Of a stretch of 6,329 nucleotides of DNA, positions 1 to 6,300 are shown one piece after another. The stretch's first letter is position 1, and each line of letters begins with the position of its first letter. Position numbers and translations under genes: made by a program. The notes under the pieces were generated by a model. It was not told the origin of the DNA. It did no database searches and was given only the letters and a program-made list of their open reading frames with translations. Location of the stretch: positions 1 through 6,329 of the forward strand of contig JAUXBM010000107.1 of NCBI GenBank assembly GCA_030619415.1, given 5' to 3'. The DNA is from Chlorobiota bacterium. Its GTDB lineage: Bacteria > Bacteroidota > Bacteroidia > Bacteroidales > F082.

Positions 1-471
1 AACAAATTTATCGGGTTTGTTTTCCAGAGCTTCAACCTCATCTCTTTTAAAAATGCAATGGAAAACGTTGCATTGCCATTGTATTATCAAAAAGTCAGTC
101 GCAAAAAACGCAATGCAAAGGCCATGGAATACCTCGACAGGATGGGTCTGAAAGAATGGGCTACACACTATCCCAATGAATTATCAGGCGGACAAAAACA
201 ACGTTTGGCTATTGCAAGGGCGCTGATATCCCAGCCCAAAATTATATTGGCCGATGAGCCTACCGGCGCACTCGATTCTTCAACATCAATGGAGGTAATG
301 GATCTGTTTAATGAAATCAACCAAATGGGAATTACCATTCTTATTGTTACTCACGAAAGGGATATTGCAGCCAAAACCGATAGAATTATTCACTTGAAAG
401 ACGGCCTGATCGACCACATTATTTCAAACGGTGAACGAAAAAGATGGCTTGCCGAACAAATGATGGCGTAA
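1..471 (+). CDS. ABC transporter ATPase subunit, MacB/LolD type (5' partial)
   Basis: This is the ATP-hydrolysing subunit of a MacB/LolD-class ABC exporter, acting at the cytoplasmic face of the inner membrane. The frame is open from base 1, so the gene begins upstream. The visible 156 residues start just before the Q-loop (GFVFQSFNL, bases 13-39) and the Walker A motif is outside the window. The ATG at base 58 falls after the Q-loop and is internal, not the true start. The signature motif LSGGQKQRLAIARAL starts at base 181, Walker B with its glutamate and D-loop (IILADEPTGALD) at 241-276, and the switch histidine (VTHE) is the codon at 352-354. All catalytic motifs in view are intact. The family is usually about 220-230 residues, so roughly one third is missing. 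Two cognate permease genes follow after a 163-base spacer. LolD, FtsE and MacB ATPases are hard to separate by sequence alone; the downstream MacA-like adaptor favours the MacB class. Confidence 0.95.
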   Translation, partial: NKFIGFVFQSFNLISFKNAMENVALPLYYQKVSRKKRNAKAMEYLDRMGLKEWATHYPNELSGGQKQRLAIARALISQPKIILADEPTGALDSSTSMEVMDLFNEINQMGITILIVTHERDIAAKTDRIIHLKDGLIDHIISNGERKRWLAEQMMA

Positions 472-480
472 CGGGAAATT

Positions 481-534
481 GCCAATGGTCATTAGTTAAT
501 TGAAAATGGAAAATAGAAATTTGGAAAATAAAAT
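481..534. repeat. A-rich intergenic repeat tract (GAAAATGG / GAAATTTGG type)
   Basis: This non-coding tract in the ATPase-permease spacer is made of loosely repeated words: CATTAGTTAATT, then GAAAATGG (502-509), GAAAATAG, GAAATTTGG (516-524) and GGAAAATA. Similar words occur on the opposite strand at 6276-6292, in the tail after the last gene. It looks like a copy of a degenerate dispersed intergenic repeat and not a promoter; no convincing Bacteroidota promoter (TTG with TAnnTTTG) was recognised in it. Whether it is a true multi-copy family needs the rest of the genome. Confidence 0.45.
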
Positions 535-546
535 ACACATCTCTCT

Positions 547-570
547 GACTCCAAACTCGAGACTCAAGAC
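547..570. repeat. Heptad repeat, GACTC-type, period 7
   Basis: Three consecutive seven-base units, GACTCCA, AACTCGA and GACTCAA, are followed by a partial fourth (GAC). The ACTC core recurs exactly every seven bases. A sister array with a CAGTC core, which reads GACTG on the other strand, lies at 6217-6244. From here to the next start codon at 635 the spacer is AT-rich with no other structure seen. The array is short and imperfect, so its significance rests mainly on the matching array elsewhere in the window. Confidence 0.45.
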
Positions 571-634
571 ATTTTATAAGAAATAACAAAGTATAAAATT
601 CATAAACTGAACTAAAAAAATAAACATAACACTC

Positions 635-1867
635 ATGTTCGACCTTGATAAATGGCAGGAAATATTCAGCACCATCCGCAGCAATAAATTGCGAACAGCG
701 CTTACTGGTTTCAGTGTTGCCTGGGGTATATTTATGCTTGTTGTGCTACTTGGCTCTGGCTATGGTCTCGAAAACGGGGTAAAAAGGGAGTTTATGGGGG
801 ATGCAGTAAATTACATTTCTGTTAACTCGGGCGTAACCTCGCTGCCATATAAAGGCATGAAACCGGGTCGAAGGATTCAGTTTACCAACGATGACCGCGA
901 TAAGCTTCACCGGCTCGATCATGTTGAAATAAGTTCTACCAGGACTTATGTTTTTCTTGAAAACGGAACACTTGTTTACAAAAATGAATATGGCACCTTC
1001 GATATATTCGCCATTTTGCCTGATTACAAATATGTTGAGTCGCTGACAATGACCAATGGAAGGTTCCTGAACAAAATTGACGTAGAAGATAACCGTAAAG
1101 TTGTCGCTGTCGGCCGCCTGGTTTACGAAGCATTATTTAAACAGGAAGATGCCATTGATAAATACATTAAAATCGGGGGTGTCCCATTTAAGGTGGTTGG
1201 TGTGTTTGACGATCCCGGACAGGACAGGGATCTACAGCGTGTTTATATTCCAATTTCTACAGCACAACGGGTTTTCAATATGGGCAGAAACATCAGGACA
1301 GTTTGCCTGAACCTTGAAAGCACTTCAAAAGCAGAAAGCCTGCAAGTTGTTGAAGAATTGAAACAGGAACTTTCTGCAACACACAAATTTGATCCGCAGG
1401 ACAACAGGGCGCTGTTCATTTTCAACAGCATTGAAAACTTTCAGCAATTTATGGACCTGTTTGCCGGAATTAGATTGTTCATCTGGATCATTGGTGTTGG
1501 GACCATAATTGCCGGTATTGTTGGTGTAAGCAATATCATGATGATTGTTGTAAAAGAACGAACAAAAGAAATAGGAATTCGCAAATCAATGGGGGCAACT
1601 CCCTGGTCTATCATCAGCCTTGTTTTGCAGGAATCTATCTTGATTACGGCTTTTGCCGGTTATATTGGGCTGGTAGCAGGCGTTGGGTTATTGGAATTGG
1701 TGGGCAGTTTAATTCCAGCTCACGACTACTTTGCCAACCCGGAGATAAACCTGAACATTGCGATTAGCGCCACCGTATTGTTGGTTTTTGCAGGAGCTAT
1801 CGCCGGGTATGTTCCGGCCAGGAAAGCAGCATCTGTAAGACCGGTAGTCGCATTAAAAGATGAATAA
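635..1867 (+). CDS. MacB/FtsX-type ABC transporter permease, first paralogue
   Basis: This is an inner-membrane permease of the MacB type, 410 residues, without a fused ATPase domain. Its ATPase partner is the upstream gene. It has a short cytoplasmic N terminus (DKWQEIFSTIRSNKLRT), TM1 at about residues 22-42, a large periplasmic MacB_PCD-like domain at about 45-275, then the FtsX core: TM2 at about 281-305, the coupling segment VKERTKEIGIRKSMGAT at 306-322, TM3 at about 325-352 and TM4 at about 374-393. It ends with the typical PARKAASVRPVVALKDE tail. The ATG at 635 is chosen because MFDLDKWQEIF aligns with the start of the second permease; no Shine-Dalgarno sequence is visible. It is complete and shows no frameshift. 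In this class the membrane segments transmit ATP-driven motion to the periplasmic domain and do not form a classical channel. It probably pairs with the next gene product. The substrate is unknown; peptides, lipids or antimicrobials are all possible. Confidence 0.93.
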   Translation: MFDLDKWQEIFSTIRSNKLRTALTGFSVAWGIFMLVVLLGSGYGLENGVKREFMGDAVNYISVNSGVTSLPYKGMKPGRRIQFTNDDRDKLHRLDHVEISSTRTYVFLENGTLVYKNEYGTFDIFAILPDYKYVESLTMTNGRFLNKIDVEDNRKVVAVGRLVYEALFKQEDAIDKYIKIGGVPFKVVGVFDDPGQDRDLQRVYIPISTAQRVFNMGRNIRTVCLNLESTSKAESLQVVEELKQELSATHKFDPQDNRALFIFNSIENFQQFMDLFAGIRLFIWIIGVGTIIAGIVGVSNIMMIVVKERTKEIGIRKSMGATPWSIISLVLQESILITAFAGYIGLVAGVGLLELVGSLIPAHDYFANPEINLNIAISATVLLVFAGAIAGYVPARKAASVRPVVALKDE

Positions 1868-1893
1868 TATCAATTAGTATAATTCGAGCTGAA

Positions 1894-3162
1894 ATGAACT
1901 TTTTGGATGCAGATAAATGGCAGGAAATATTTTACGCACTTAAGCAAAATAAGCTGCGTACTTTCTTTACTGCCTTTGGTGTTTTTTGGGGCATTTTCAT
2001 GCTGATCATTATGCTCGGCTCAGGCAAAGGATTGCGTAACGGAGCTACCCAGGGCATGGGCGATTTCGCCACAAACAGCATGTTTATGTGGACCCAGCGA
2101 ACCACCATACCTTATAAGGGATTTCCGCGTGGTCGCCGATATAATTTCAATAACGATGATACCCAGGCACTTAAAGACAACATTCCCGAAATTCAATATA
2201 TAGCACCAAGGCTTCAGGTGTTTACACGGGGTGAAAACAACAATGTTGTCAGAGGTGAAAGAACAGCCGCGTTTACCATTCAGGGTGATTATCCCGAGTA
2301 TCACCTGATCGATCCGAGCCACATCGAACAGGGCAGGTTTATCAATAAATTGGATATCAAACAAAAGCGGAAAAATGTCGTCATTGGAACCAGGGTTTAC
2401 GAGGAGATGTTTGAAGCAGGAGAAGACCCCATTGGCGAATCAATAAGAATTCAGGGGGTTTACTTTAAAGTGGTTGGCGTTGCTTCTTCAAAGAAAAATG
2501 ACCGACAGGCTGAGCAGGAAAACAGCCAGATCGTAATGCCATTCACCACCATGCAGCAAACATACAATATGGGCAACAGGGTGGGCTGGTATTCAATTAC
2601 AGCAAAAGAAGGAATATCCGCAAGCCTGATACTTGAACAAGCTACAGAAATAATGAAAACCAGGCACGCTATATCACCCGATGATGACCGGGCAGTCGGC
2701 TCATTTAACCTCGAAGAAGAGTTTAGGAAAATGACAACTCTTTTTTCCGGGATCGATGGATTGATTTGGATCGTTGGTATTGGTACTTTGCTTGCCGGCG
2801 TTATTGGCGTTAGTAATATCATGCTCATCGTTGTAAAAGAAAGAACAAAAGAAATAGGCATACAACGCGCCATCGGGGCAACACCATTGCTTATCAAAAC
2901 ACAAATCATACTCGAATCAGTGTTTCTTACAACAATGGCCGGTTATATTGGCCTTGCGATAGGAATTGGCGTAATTGAACTGATCAACAACATACTCATT
3001 TCATCAGGTGCCAGCACCGATATGTTTAACAACCCCCAAGTTGATTTTAACAAGGCGATCTCCGCACTCATTATCCTTGTTTTTGCAGGTGGTTTGGCGG
3101 GGCTGATACCCGCACATCGTGCCACTCAAATGAAACCAATTGACGCTTTGCGCGATGAATAA
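1894..3162 (+). CDS. MacB/FtsX-type ABC transporter permease, second paralogue
   Basis: This 422-residue inner-membrane permease has the same architecture as the preceding gene, 26 bases upstream: N-terminal DKWQEIFYALKQNKLRT, TM1 at about residues 24-44, periplasmic MacB_PCD-like domain at about 50-280, TM2 at about 288-314, coupling segment VKERTKEIGIQRAIGAT (314-330), TM3 at about 335-363, TM4 at about 387-406, and a PAHRATQMKPIDALRDE tail. The two proteins match closely at the N terminus and in the FtsX core and diverge in the periplasmic domain. This suggests an old tandem duplication in which each copy keeps its own substrate-facing or adaptor-facing surface. The likely assembly is a heterodimer on a shared ATPase dimer; two alternative homodimers are also possible. 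The start is supported by alignment with the first paralogue. No damage is seen. Confidence 0.93.
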   Translation: MNFLDADKWQEIFYALKQNKLRTFFTAFGVFWGIFMLIIMLGSGKGLRNGATQGMGDFATNSMFMWTQRTTIPYKGFPRGRRYNFNNDDTQALKDNIPEIQYIAPRLQVFTRGENNNVVRGERTAAFTIQGDYPEYHLIDPSHIEQGRFINKLDIKQKRKNVVIGTRVYEEMFEAGEDPIGESIRIQGVYFKVVGVASSKKNDRQAEQENSQIVMPFTTMQQTYNMGNRVGWYSITAKEGISASLILEQATEIMKTRHAISPDDDRAVGSFNLEEEFRKMTTLFSGIDGLIWIVGIGTLLAGVIGVSNIMLIVVKERTKEIGIQRAIGATPLLIKTQIILESVFLTTMAGYIGLAIGIGVIELINNILISSGASTDMFNNPQVDFNKAISALIILVFAGGLAGLIPAHRATQMKPIDALRDE

Positions 3163-3188
3163 AAATGAAATAATTAAAAAATTAACAA

Positions 3189-3204
3189 TCCCGAAGTTTC
3201 GGGA
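3189..3204. repeat. Perfect inverted repeat in the permease-adaptor spacer
   Basis: TCCCGAAGTTTCGGGA has seven-base arms (3189-3195 and 3198-3204) around a central GT. As RNA it could form a small hairpin with a GC-rich lower stem, opening to a four-base loop. It lies in the 57-base spacer, 15 bases before the adaptor start codon. No T run follows it, so it is not a standard intrinsic terminator. It could be a processing or pausing site that adjusts adaptor expression, a protein-binding palindrome, or a small dispersed repeat. The structure is seen directly; its role is not. Confidence 0.5.
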
Positions 3205-3219
3205 CTAAAACCATTAAAA

Positions 3220-4299
3220 ATGAAAACGTTTCTGAGAATAACCCTTATAATCGTCATCGTAGCAGTCTTCGGTGGGACGATCTATTTTTTATATCAAAAA
3301 TCACAAACCAAAGAAGTTGTTTTTGAAACAACCCAGCCTTTCGTTTCTGACATCATCAAAAAAACCACCGCAACCGGATCGGTTGTTCCGCGAAAAGAAA
3401 TTGAGATCAAGCCGGTGGTTTCCGGTATAATCGACGAACTTTACGTGGAAGAAGGTAACATGATCAAAAAAGGTGATTTGATTGCAAAGATCAGGATCAT
3501 CCCGAATATGATCAACCTCAACAATGCGAAATCGCGTGTTGATATAGCTAAATTGAATTTGCAGGACGCAAAAAGAAATTACAACAGGCAACTTGGGTTG
3601 TTCGAAAAAGGGGTGATCGCGAAAGCAGATTTCGAATCGTATGAACTGGCTTATGAAAACTCAAAAGAAGAGCTGGAAACGGCTGAAGAAACACTGGAAC
3701 TGATACAGGAAGGTCAAATAAAAAAATTGGGTGCTGCAACCAATACACTCGTAAAATCTACTATTGACGGGATGATTTTAGATATACCTGTTGAGGTTGG
3801 AGACCAGGTTATAGAATCCAATAATTTCAATGCAGGAACCACAATTGCATCAGTTGCAAATATGGGAGAAATGATTTTTAAAGGAAACATTGATGAGTCA
3901 GAAGTTGGCAAGATCAGTGAAGGAATGCCATTGATTTTAACGATCGGGGCCCTCGAAGATGTTTCTTTCAGCGCTACACTGGAACACATTTCACCCAAGG
4001 GGGCTGAAATAAACGGTGCGGTTCAATTTGAAATCAGGGCTGATGTAAATTTGCGCGACGATCAGTTCATCAGGGCCGGGTACAGTGCCAATGCCGATAT
4101 CGTACTCGACCGGGTTGACAGCGTGCTGGCTATTTCCGAAAGTGTTTTAAAATTTGACGACGACACCACTTATGTTGAAGTGGAAGTATCGCCGCAGGAA
4201 TTTGAAAAAAGGATTATCGAAACAGGACTATCCGATGGTATTAAAATCCAGGTGGTTTCAGGGCTTACGGAAGAAGAGATGATTAAGAAAACATCATAA
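3220..4299 (+). CDS. HlyD/MacA-type periplasmic adaptor (membrane fusion) protein
   Basis: This 359-residue adaptor would bridge the permeases to an outer-membrane channel. A single N-terminal membrane anchor spans about residues 5-25 (MKTFLRI, then a hydrophobic run), and no lipobox is visible. The first half of the biotinyl-lipoyl domain is at about 62-92 (VSGIIDELYVEEGNMIKKGD), followed by an alpha-helical hairpin at about 97-170 rich in Ala, Leu, Glu and Lys. The second lipoyl half is at about 176-212 (STIDGMILDIPVEVGDQV), then a beta-barrel domain at about 217-300 and a short membrane-proximal domain with the family motif ETGLSDGIKIQVVSGLTEEE near the C terminus. Length and domain order fit MacA and related adaptors. 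The start ATG at 3220 is followed at once by the anchor; there is no Shine-Dalgarno sequence. It is the last gene of the exporter unit and is followed by a terminator. No TolC-type gene is in the window, so the channel partner is either upstream or elsewhere. Confidence 0.94.
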   Translation: MKTFLRITLIIVIVAVFGGTIYFLYQKSQTKEVVFETTQPFVSDIIKKTTATGSVVPRKEIEIKPVVSGIIDELYVEEGNMIKKGDLIAKIRIIPNMINLNNAKSRVDIAKLNLQDAKRNYNRQLGLFEKGVIAKADFESYELAYENSKEELETAEETLELIQEGQIKKLGAATNTLVKSTIDGMILDIPVEVGDQVIESNNFNAGTTIASVANMGEMIFKGNIDESEVGKISEGMPLILTIGALEDVSFSATLEHISPKGAEINGAVQFEIRADVNLRDDQFIRAGYSANADIVLDRVDSVLAISESVLKFDDDTTYVEVEVSPQEFEKRIIETGLSDGIKIQVVSGLTEEEMIKKTS

Positions 4300-4327
4300 T
4301 GATTTATTTTTGTCCGGTTAATTTTTG

Positions 4328-4359
4328 AAAGGGAGTGTTGCTAAACATCCTCTTTTTTT
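4328..4359 (+). terminator. Rho-independent terminator after the exporter unit
   Basis: The arms 4328-4339 (AAAGGGAGTGTT) and 4344-4355 (AACATCCTCTTT) pair over twelve positions, with one A-C mismatch and two G-U wobbles, around the four-base loop GCTA. The T run continues to 4359 (seven T in total from 4353). It begins 28 bases after the adaptor stop codon. It separates the exporter genes from the two TonB-domain genes, implying that the latter have their own promoter within about 4360-4439. I could not recognise a good match to the Bacteroidota promoter consensus there; TAAATTGC at 4406-4413 is only a partial match to TAnnTTTG. Confidence 0.72.
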
Positions 4360-4439
4360 GCTTGAAGTATGATCAAAAAACATCTTCTACCTTAAAAAAA
4401 ATAGATAAATTGCCTCCCTGTAATATTAACACAATACAT

Positions 4440-5129
4440 ATGAAAAAGTTGATTTCTTATATAATCATTTCATGTTTTGTTTTGTTTTTATCGAACCAGG
4501 TTTATGGTCAGTCAAAAATCCATATGACAGCTGATAAAATGCCAATGTTCCATGGCGGAGCTGATTCTCTCGATAAATATATGTCAGAGCAGTTATCCAG
4601 GGTTAAAATGTCAGACAGTTTACATGAAAACCTATCTTTCACAGTATACATCACGATAGAAAAAGATGGCAGGATTTCGAAAGCCATTAGCTTTGATAGT
4701 ACAGGTGCGGTGTATGAAGAAGAGGCCATACGTATTATAAAGAATATGCCAAATTGGATACCGGCTGAAATTGATAATGAACCGGTCAGGATAATGATTA
4801 GTTTACCGGTGCATTATAATTATCTTACTTTACAAAATTCTGATGCTGAATTTCCCGGCGGAGAAGAGGCGTTGATGAAATTTATAAAAGATAATCTGAA
4901 CTATCCGCCTAAGGCCAAAAGAAATAACATTCAGGGAAGAATTTTTGTCAATTTCATAATTGAAACCGATGGTTCAATCATCGATGTACAAGTACTTCGG
5001 GGAATCGGATATGGCTGCGATGAAGAGGCTTTACGGGTTATAAGTCTTATGCCCAATTGGAAACCCGGAATACAAAATGGAAATCAAATCAGATTTTCTT
5101 ATAATTTGCCAATACTTTTTAAACTGTAA
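4440..5129 (+). CDS. Exported protein with two TonB C-terminal-like domains
   Basis: This predicted exported protein has 229 residues. The start is taken as the ATG at 4440, because a standard signal peptide follows at once (MKKLISYIIISCFVLFLSN, likely cleaved after VYG at residue 23). An in-frame GTG at 4335 lies inside the terminator hairpin and would bury the signal. Two TonB_C-like units make up the rest. Unit 1 (about residues 34-126; bases 4539-4817) is diverged: it keeps MPMFHGG, EKDGRISKA, EEEAIRIIKNMPNWIPA and EPVRI, but lacks the YPxxA-GIxG segment and the cysteine. Unit 2 (about 137-229; 4848-5126) is canonical: FPGGEEALMKF, YPPKAKRNNIQG, ETDGSIIDVQVLRGIGYGCDEEALR, MPNWKPG. Classical TonB uses this domain to touch TonB boxes of outer-membrane receptors, but here the proline-rich linker is absent and the leader looks cleavable, so energy transduction is doubtful. 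It is probably co-transcribed with the next gene, 18 bases on. Function unknown. Confidence 0.88.
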   Translation: MKKLISYIIISCFVLFLSNQVYGQSKIHMTADKMPMFHGGADSLDKYMSEQLSRVKMSDSLHENLSFTVYITIEKDGRISKAISFDSTGAVYEEEAIRIIKNMPNWIPAEIDNEPVRIMISLPVHYNYLTLQNSDAEFPGGEEALMKFIKDNLNYPPKAKRNNIQGRIFVNFIIETDGSIIDVQVLRGIGYGCDEEALRVISLMPNWKPGIQNGNQIRFSYNLPILFKL

Positions 5130-5147
5130 ATATCTACCTTTTTTTCG

Positions 5148-6215
5148 ATGAGGAATTTCGGAAATAACTATCATAAGATGTATTTGTTGGTAGTATTATT
5201 AATTACTACATCAAATTTTTTTGGCATTACATTCTCCGAAACAGAGGAGGCCAATCCTGATTCAATTTACACTTTCGTTGAAAAAGCCCCCGAATTTCGG
5301 GGAGGGATGGAGGCGCTTCAGATGTATCTAAACCTGTCGCTGGTTTATCCCGGGAAGGCCATAAATGAAGGCATCCATGGAACGGTTTATGTTCAGTTTG
5401 TGGTGGAAAAAGACGGAAGCCTTTCAAATTCGGAAATCATCAGAAGCCTTGGAGGTGGCTGTGATGAGGAGGCTTTGCGCGTGGTCAATGAAATGCCTCC
5501 CTGGATACCGGGCAAAATAAAACACAGAACTGTAAGGGTAAAAATGACGTTTCCTGTAAAATTTATACTCGTAACACAAGAACCTGATATACTTGAGACG
5601 TATCTGGAAGCTGACCGAATGCCCTATTTTTATGGTGGCCAGATTGAGTTAGACAATTATTTTTTGAAGACCCTGGCTTATCCTGAGCAAGCTGAAAATG
5701 AAAATGTTTCAGGAATAGTCAATGTAAATTTTGTTGTAGAACGGGATGGTGGCATTTCAAAAATAGTTGTCGTTGATAGCCTTGGATACGGATGTGATGA
5801 TGAAGCAATCAGGGCAATTAATGAAATGCCTTTTTGGATACCGGGGATGATAAACGATGTGCCCGTAAGGGTTTTGTTAAGTATATCCATAGAATTTCCG
5901 CCCCCGCTGACTTATGCTGAAGAAATGCCCGAATACCCTGGCGGAACGGATAATTTGATGAAGTACCTTGGTGCAAATATTTCATATCCTGCGGAGGCAA
6001 AAGAAAAGGGTATTCAGGGAAAAGTTTGGGTAAATTTTATTGTAGAGAAAAATGGAATGATTACACATATTAAAGTAAATAAAGGTATTGGCGGTGGCTG
6101 CGACGAAGAGGCAATAAGGGTGATTGGAAAGATGCCGAATTGGATACCCGGAAAAAACAATGGTAAACCGGTCCGCGTTTCTTACAATGTTCCAATTAAA
6201 TTTACATTGCAGTAA
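5148..6215 (+). CDS. Exported protein with three tandem TonB C-terminal-like domains
   Basis: This 355-residue protein is made of an N-terminal hydrophobic segment (about residues 11-27, after the basic stretch MRNFGNNYHK) and three TonB_C-like repeats: about 48-140 (bases 5289-5567), 158-250 (5619-5897) and 260-354 (5925-6209). Each repeat has the pattern P-x-[FY]-x-GG, a YP-x-x-A segment, a V-x-V/W-V-x-F-V-V/I-E-K/R-D/N-G strand, G-x-G-C-D-[ED]-EA, MP-x-W-IPG, and a closing strand. The only cysteines are C105, C216 and C318, one per repeat. ATG 5148 is preferred over the in-frame ATG at 5178, which would remove the positive residues before the hydrophobic core. The segment is probably a cleavable signal peptide, but an uncleaved anchor cannot be excluded since the cleavage site is not sharp. 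There is no proline-rich periplasm-spanning linker. The third repeat is closest to the common Bacteroidota TonB_C form. It probably works with the preceding protein; possible roles are binding TonB-box peptides or acting as an envelope scaffold, both unproven. Confidence 0.88.
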   Translation: MRNFGNNYHKMYLLVVLLITTSNFFGITFSETEEANPDSIYTFVEKAPEFRGGMEALQMYLNLSLVYPGKAINEGIHGTVYVQFVVEKDGSLSNSEIIRSLGGGCDEEALRVVNEMPPWIPGKIKHRTVRVKMTFPVKFILVTQEPDILETYLEADRMPYFYGGQIELDNYFLKTLAYPEQAENENVSGIVNVNFVVERDGGISKIVVVDSLGYGCDDEAIRAINEMPFWIPGMINDVPVRVLLSISIEFPPPLTYAEEMPEYPGGTDNLMKYLGANISYPAEAKEKGIQGKVWVNFIVEKNGMITHIKVNKGIGGGCDEEAIRVIGKMPNWIPGKNNGKPVRVSYNVPIKFTLQ

Positions 6216-6216
6216 T

Positions 6217-6244
6217 CAGTCTGCAGTCAGCAGTCCTCAGTCGG
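6217..6244. repeat. Heptad repeat, four CAGTCNN units
   Basis: Four exact-period units, CAGTCTG, CAGTCAG, CAGTCCT and CAGTCGG, begin one base after the stop codon of the last gene. The CAGTC core is invariant and the last two bases vary. The reverse complement (NNGACTG) resembles the GACTC heptads at 547-570. Heptameric intergenic repeats of this look are seen in various bacteria; I am recalling a general pattern, not a specific named family. It does not form an obvious terminator. Confidence 0.65.
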
Positions 6245-6253
6245 AGCGGTTCA

Positions 6254-6300
6254 CCAATTCCCCTTTTTCTATTAACCAAATTTCCATTTTCCCCATTAGT
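6254..6300. repeat. T/C-rich intergenic repeat tract, inverted counterpart of 481-534
   Basis: This stretch carries CCAATTCCCC, CCAAATTTC (6276-6284) and CCATTTTCC (6284-6292). Read on the minus strand these give GAAATTTGG and GGAAAATGG, words also present on the plus strand at 516-524 and 502-509. CATTAGT (6294-6300) is also shared but lies on the plus strand in both places, so the match is a loose family resemblance and not a simple inverted copy. The remaining bases to the window end show no gene or other feature. Confidence 0.4.

Noticed and set aside
58..60. ATG as the start of the ATPase gene
   Set aside because: The open frame continues upstream to base 1 and encodes the conserved Q-loop (GFVFQSFNL), so this methionine is internal.
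572..634. Promoter before the first permease
   Set aside because: The stretch is AT-rich, but no TAnnTTTG element with a properly spaced TTG could be identified, so no promoter is called.
2020..2364. 114-codon open frame on the minus strand
   Set aside because: It is fully antisense to the periplasmic domain of the second permease and resembles no known protein.
2460..2909. 149-codon open frame on the minus strand
   Set aside because: It is antisense to the second permease, whose frame encodes clear conserved motifs there; the minus-strand product has no recognisable family features.
4335..4439. GTG-initiated N-terminal extension of 35 residues on the two-TonB_C protein
   Set aside because: The GTG lies within the terminator hairpin, and the extension would precede a textbook signal peptide beginning at the ATG at 4440.
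4464..4475. Possible lipobox IISC in the leader of the two-TonB_C protein
   Set aside because: The cysteine is only residue 12 and the hydrophobic core continues after it (FVLFL), so ordinary signal peptidase cleavage after VYG fits better.
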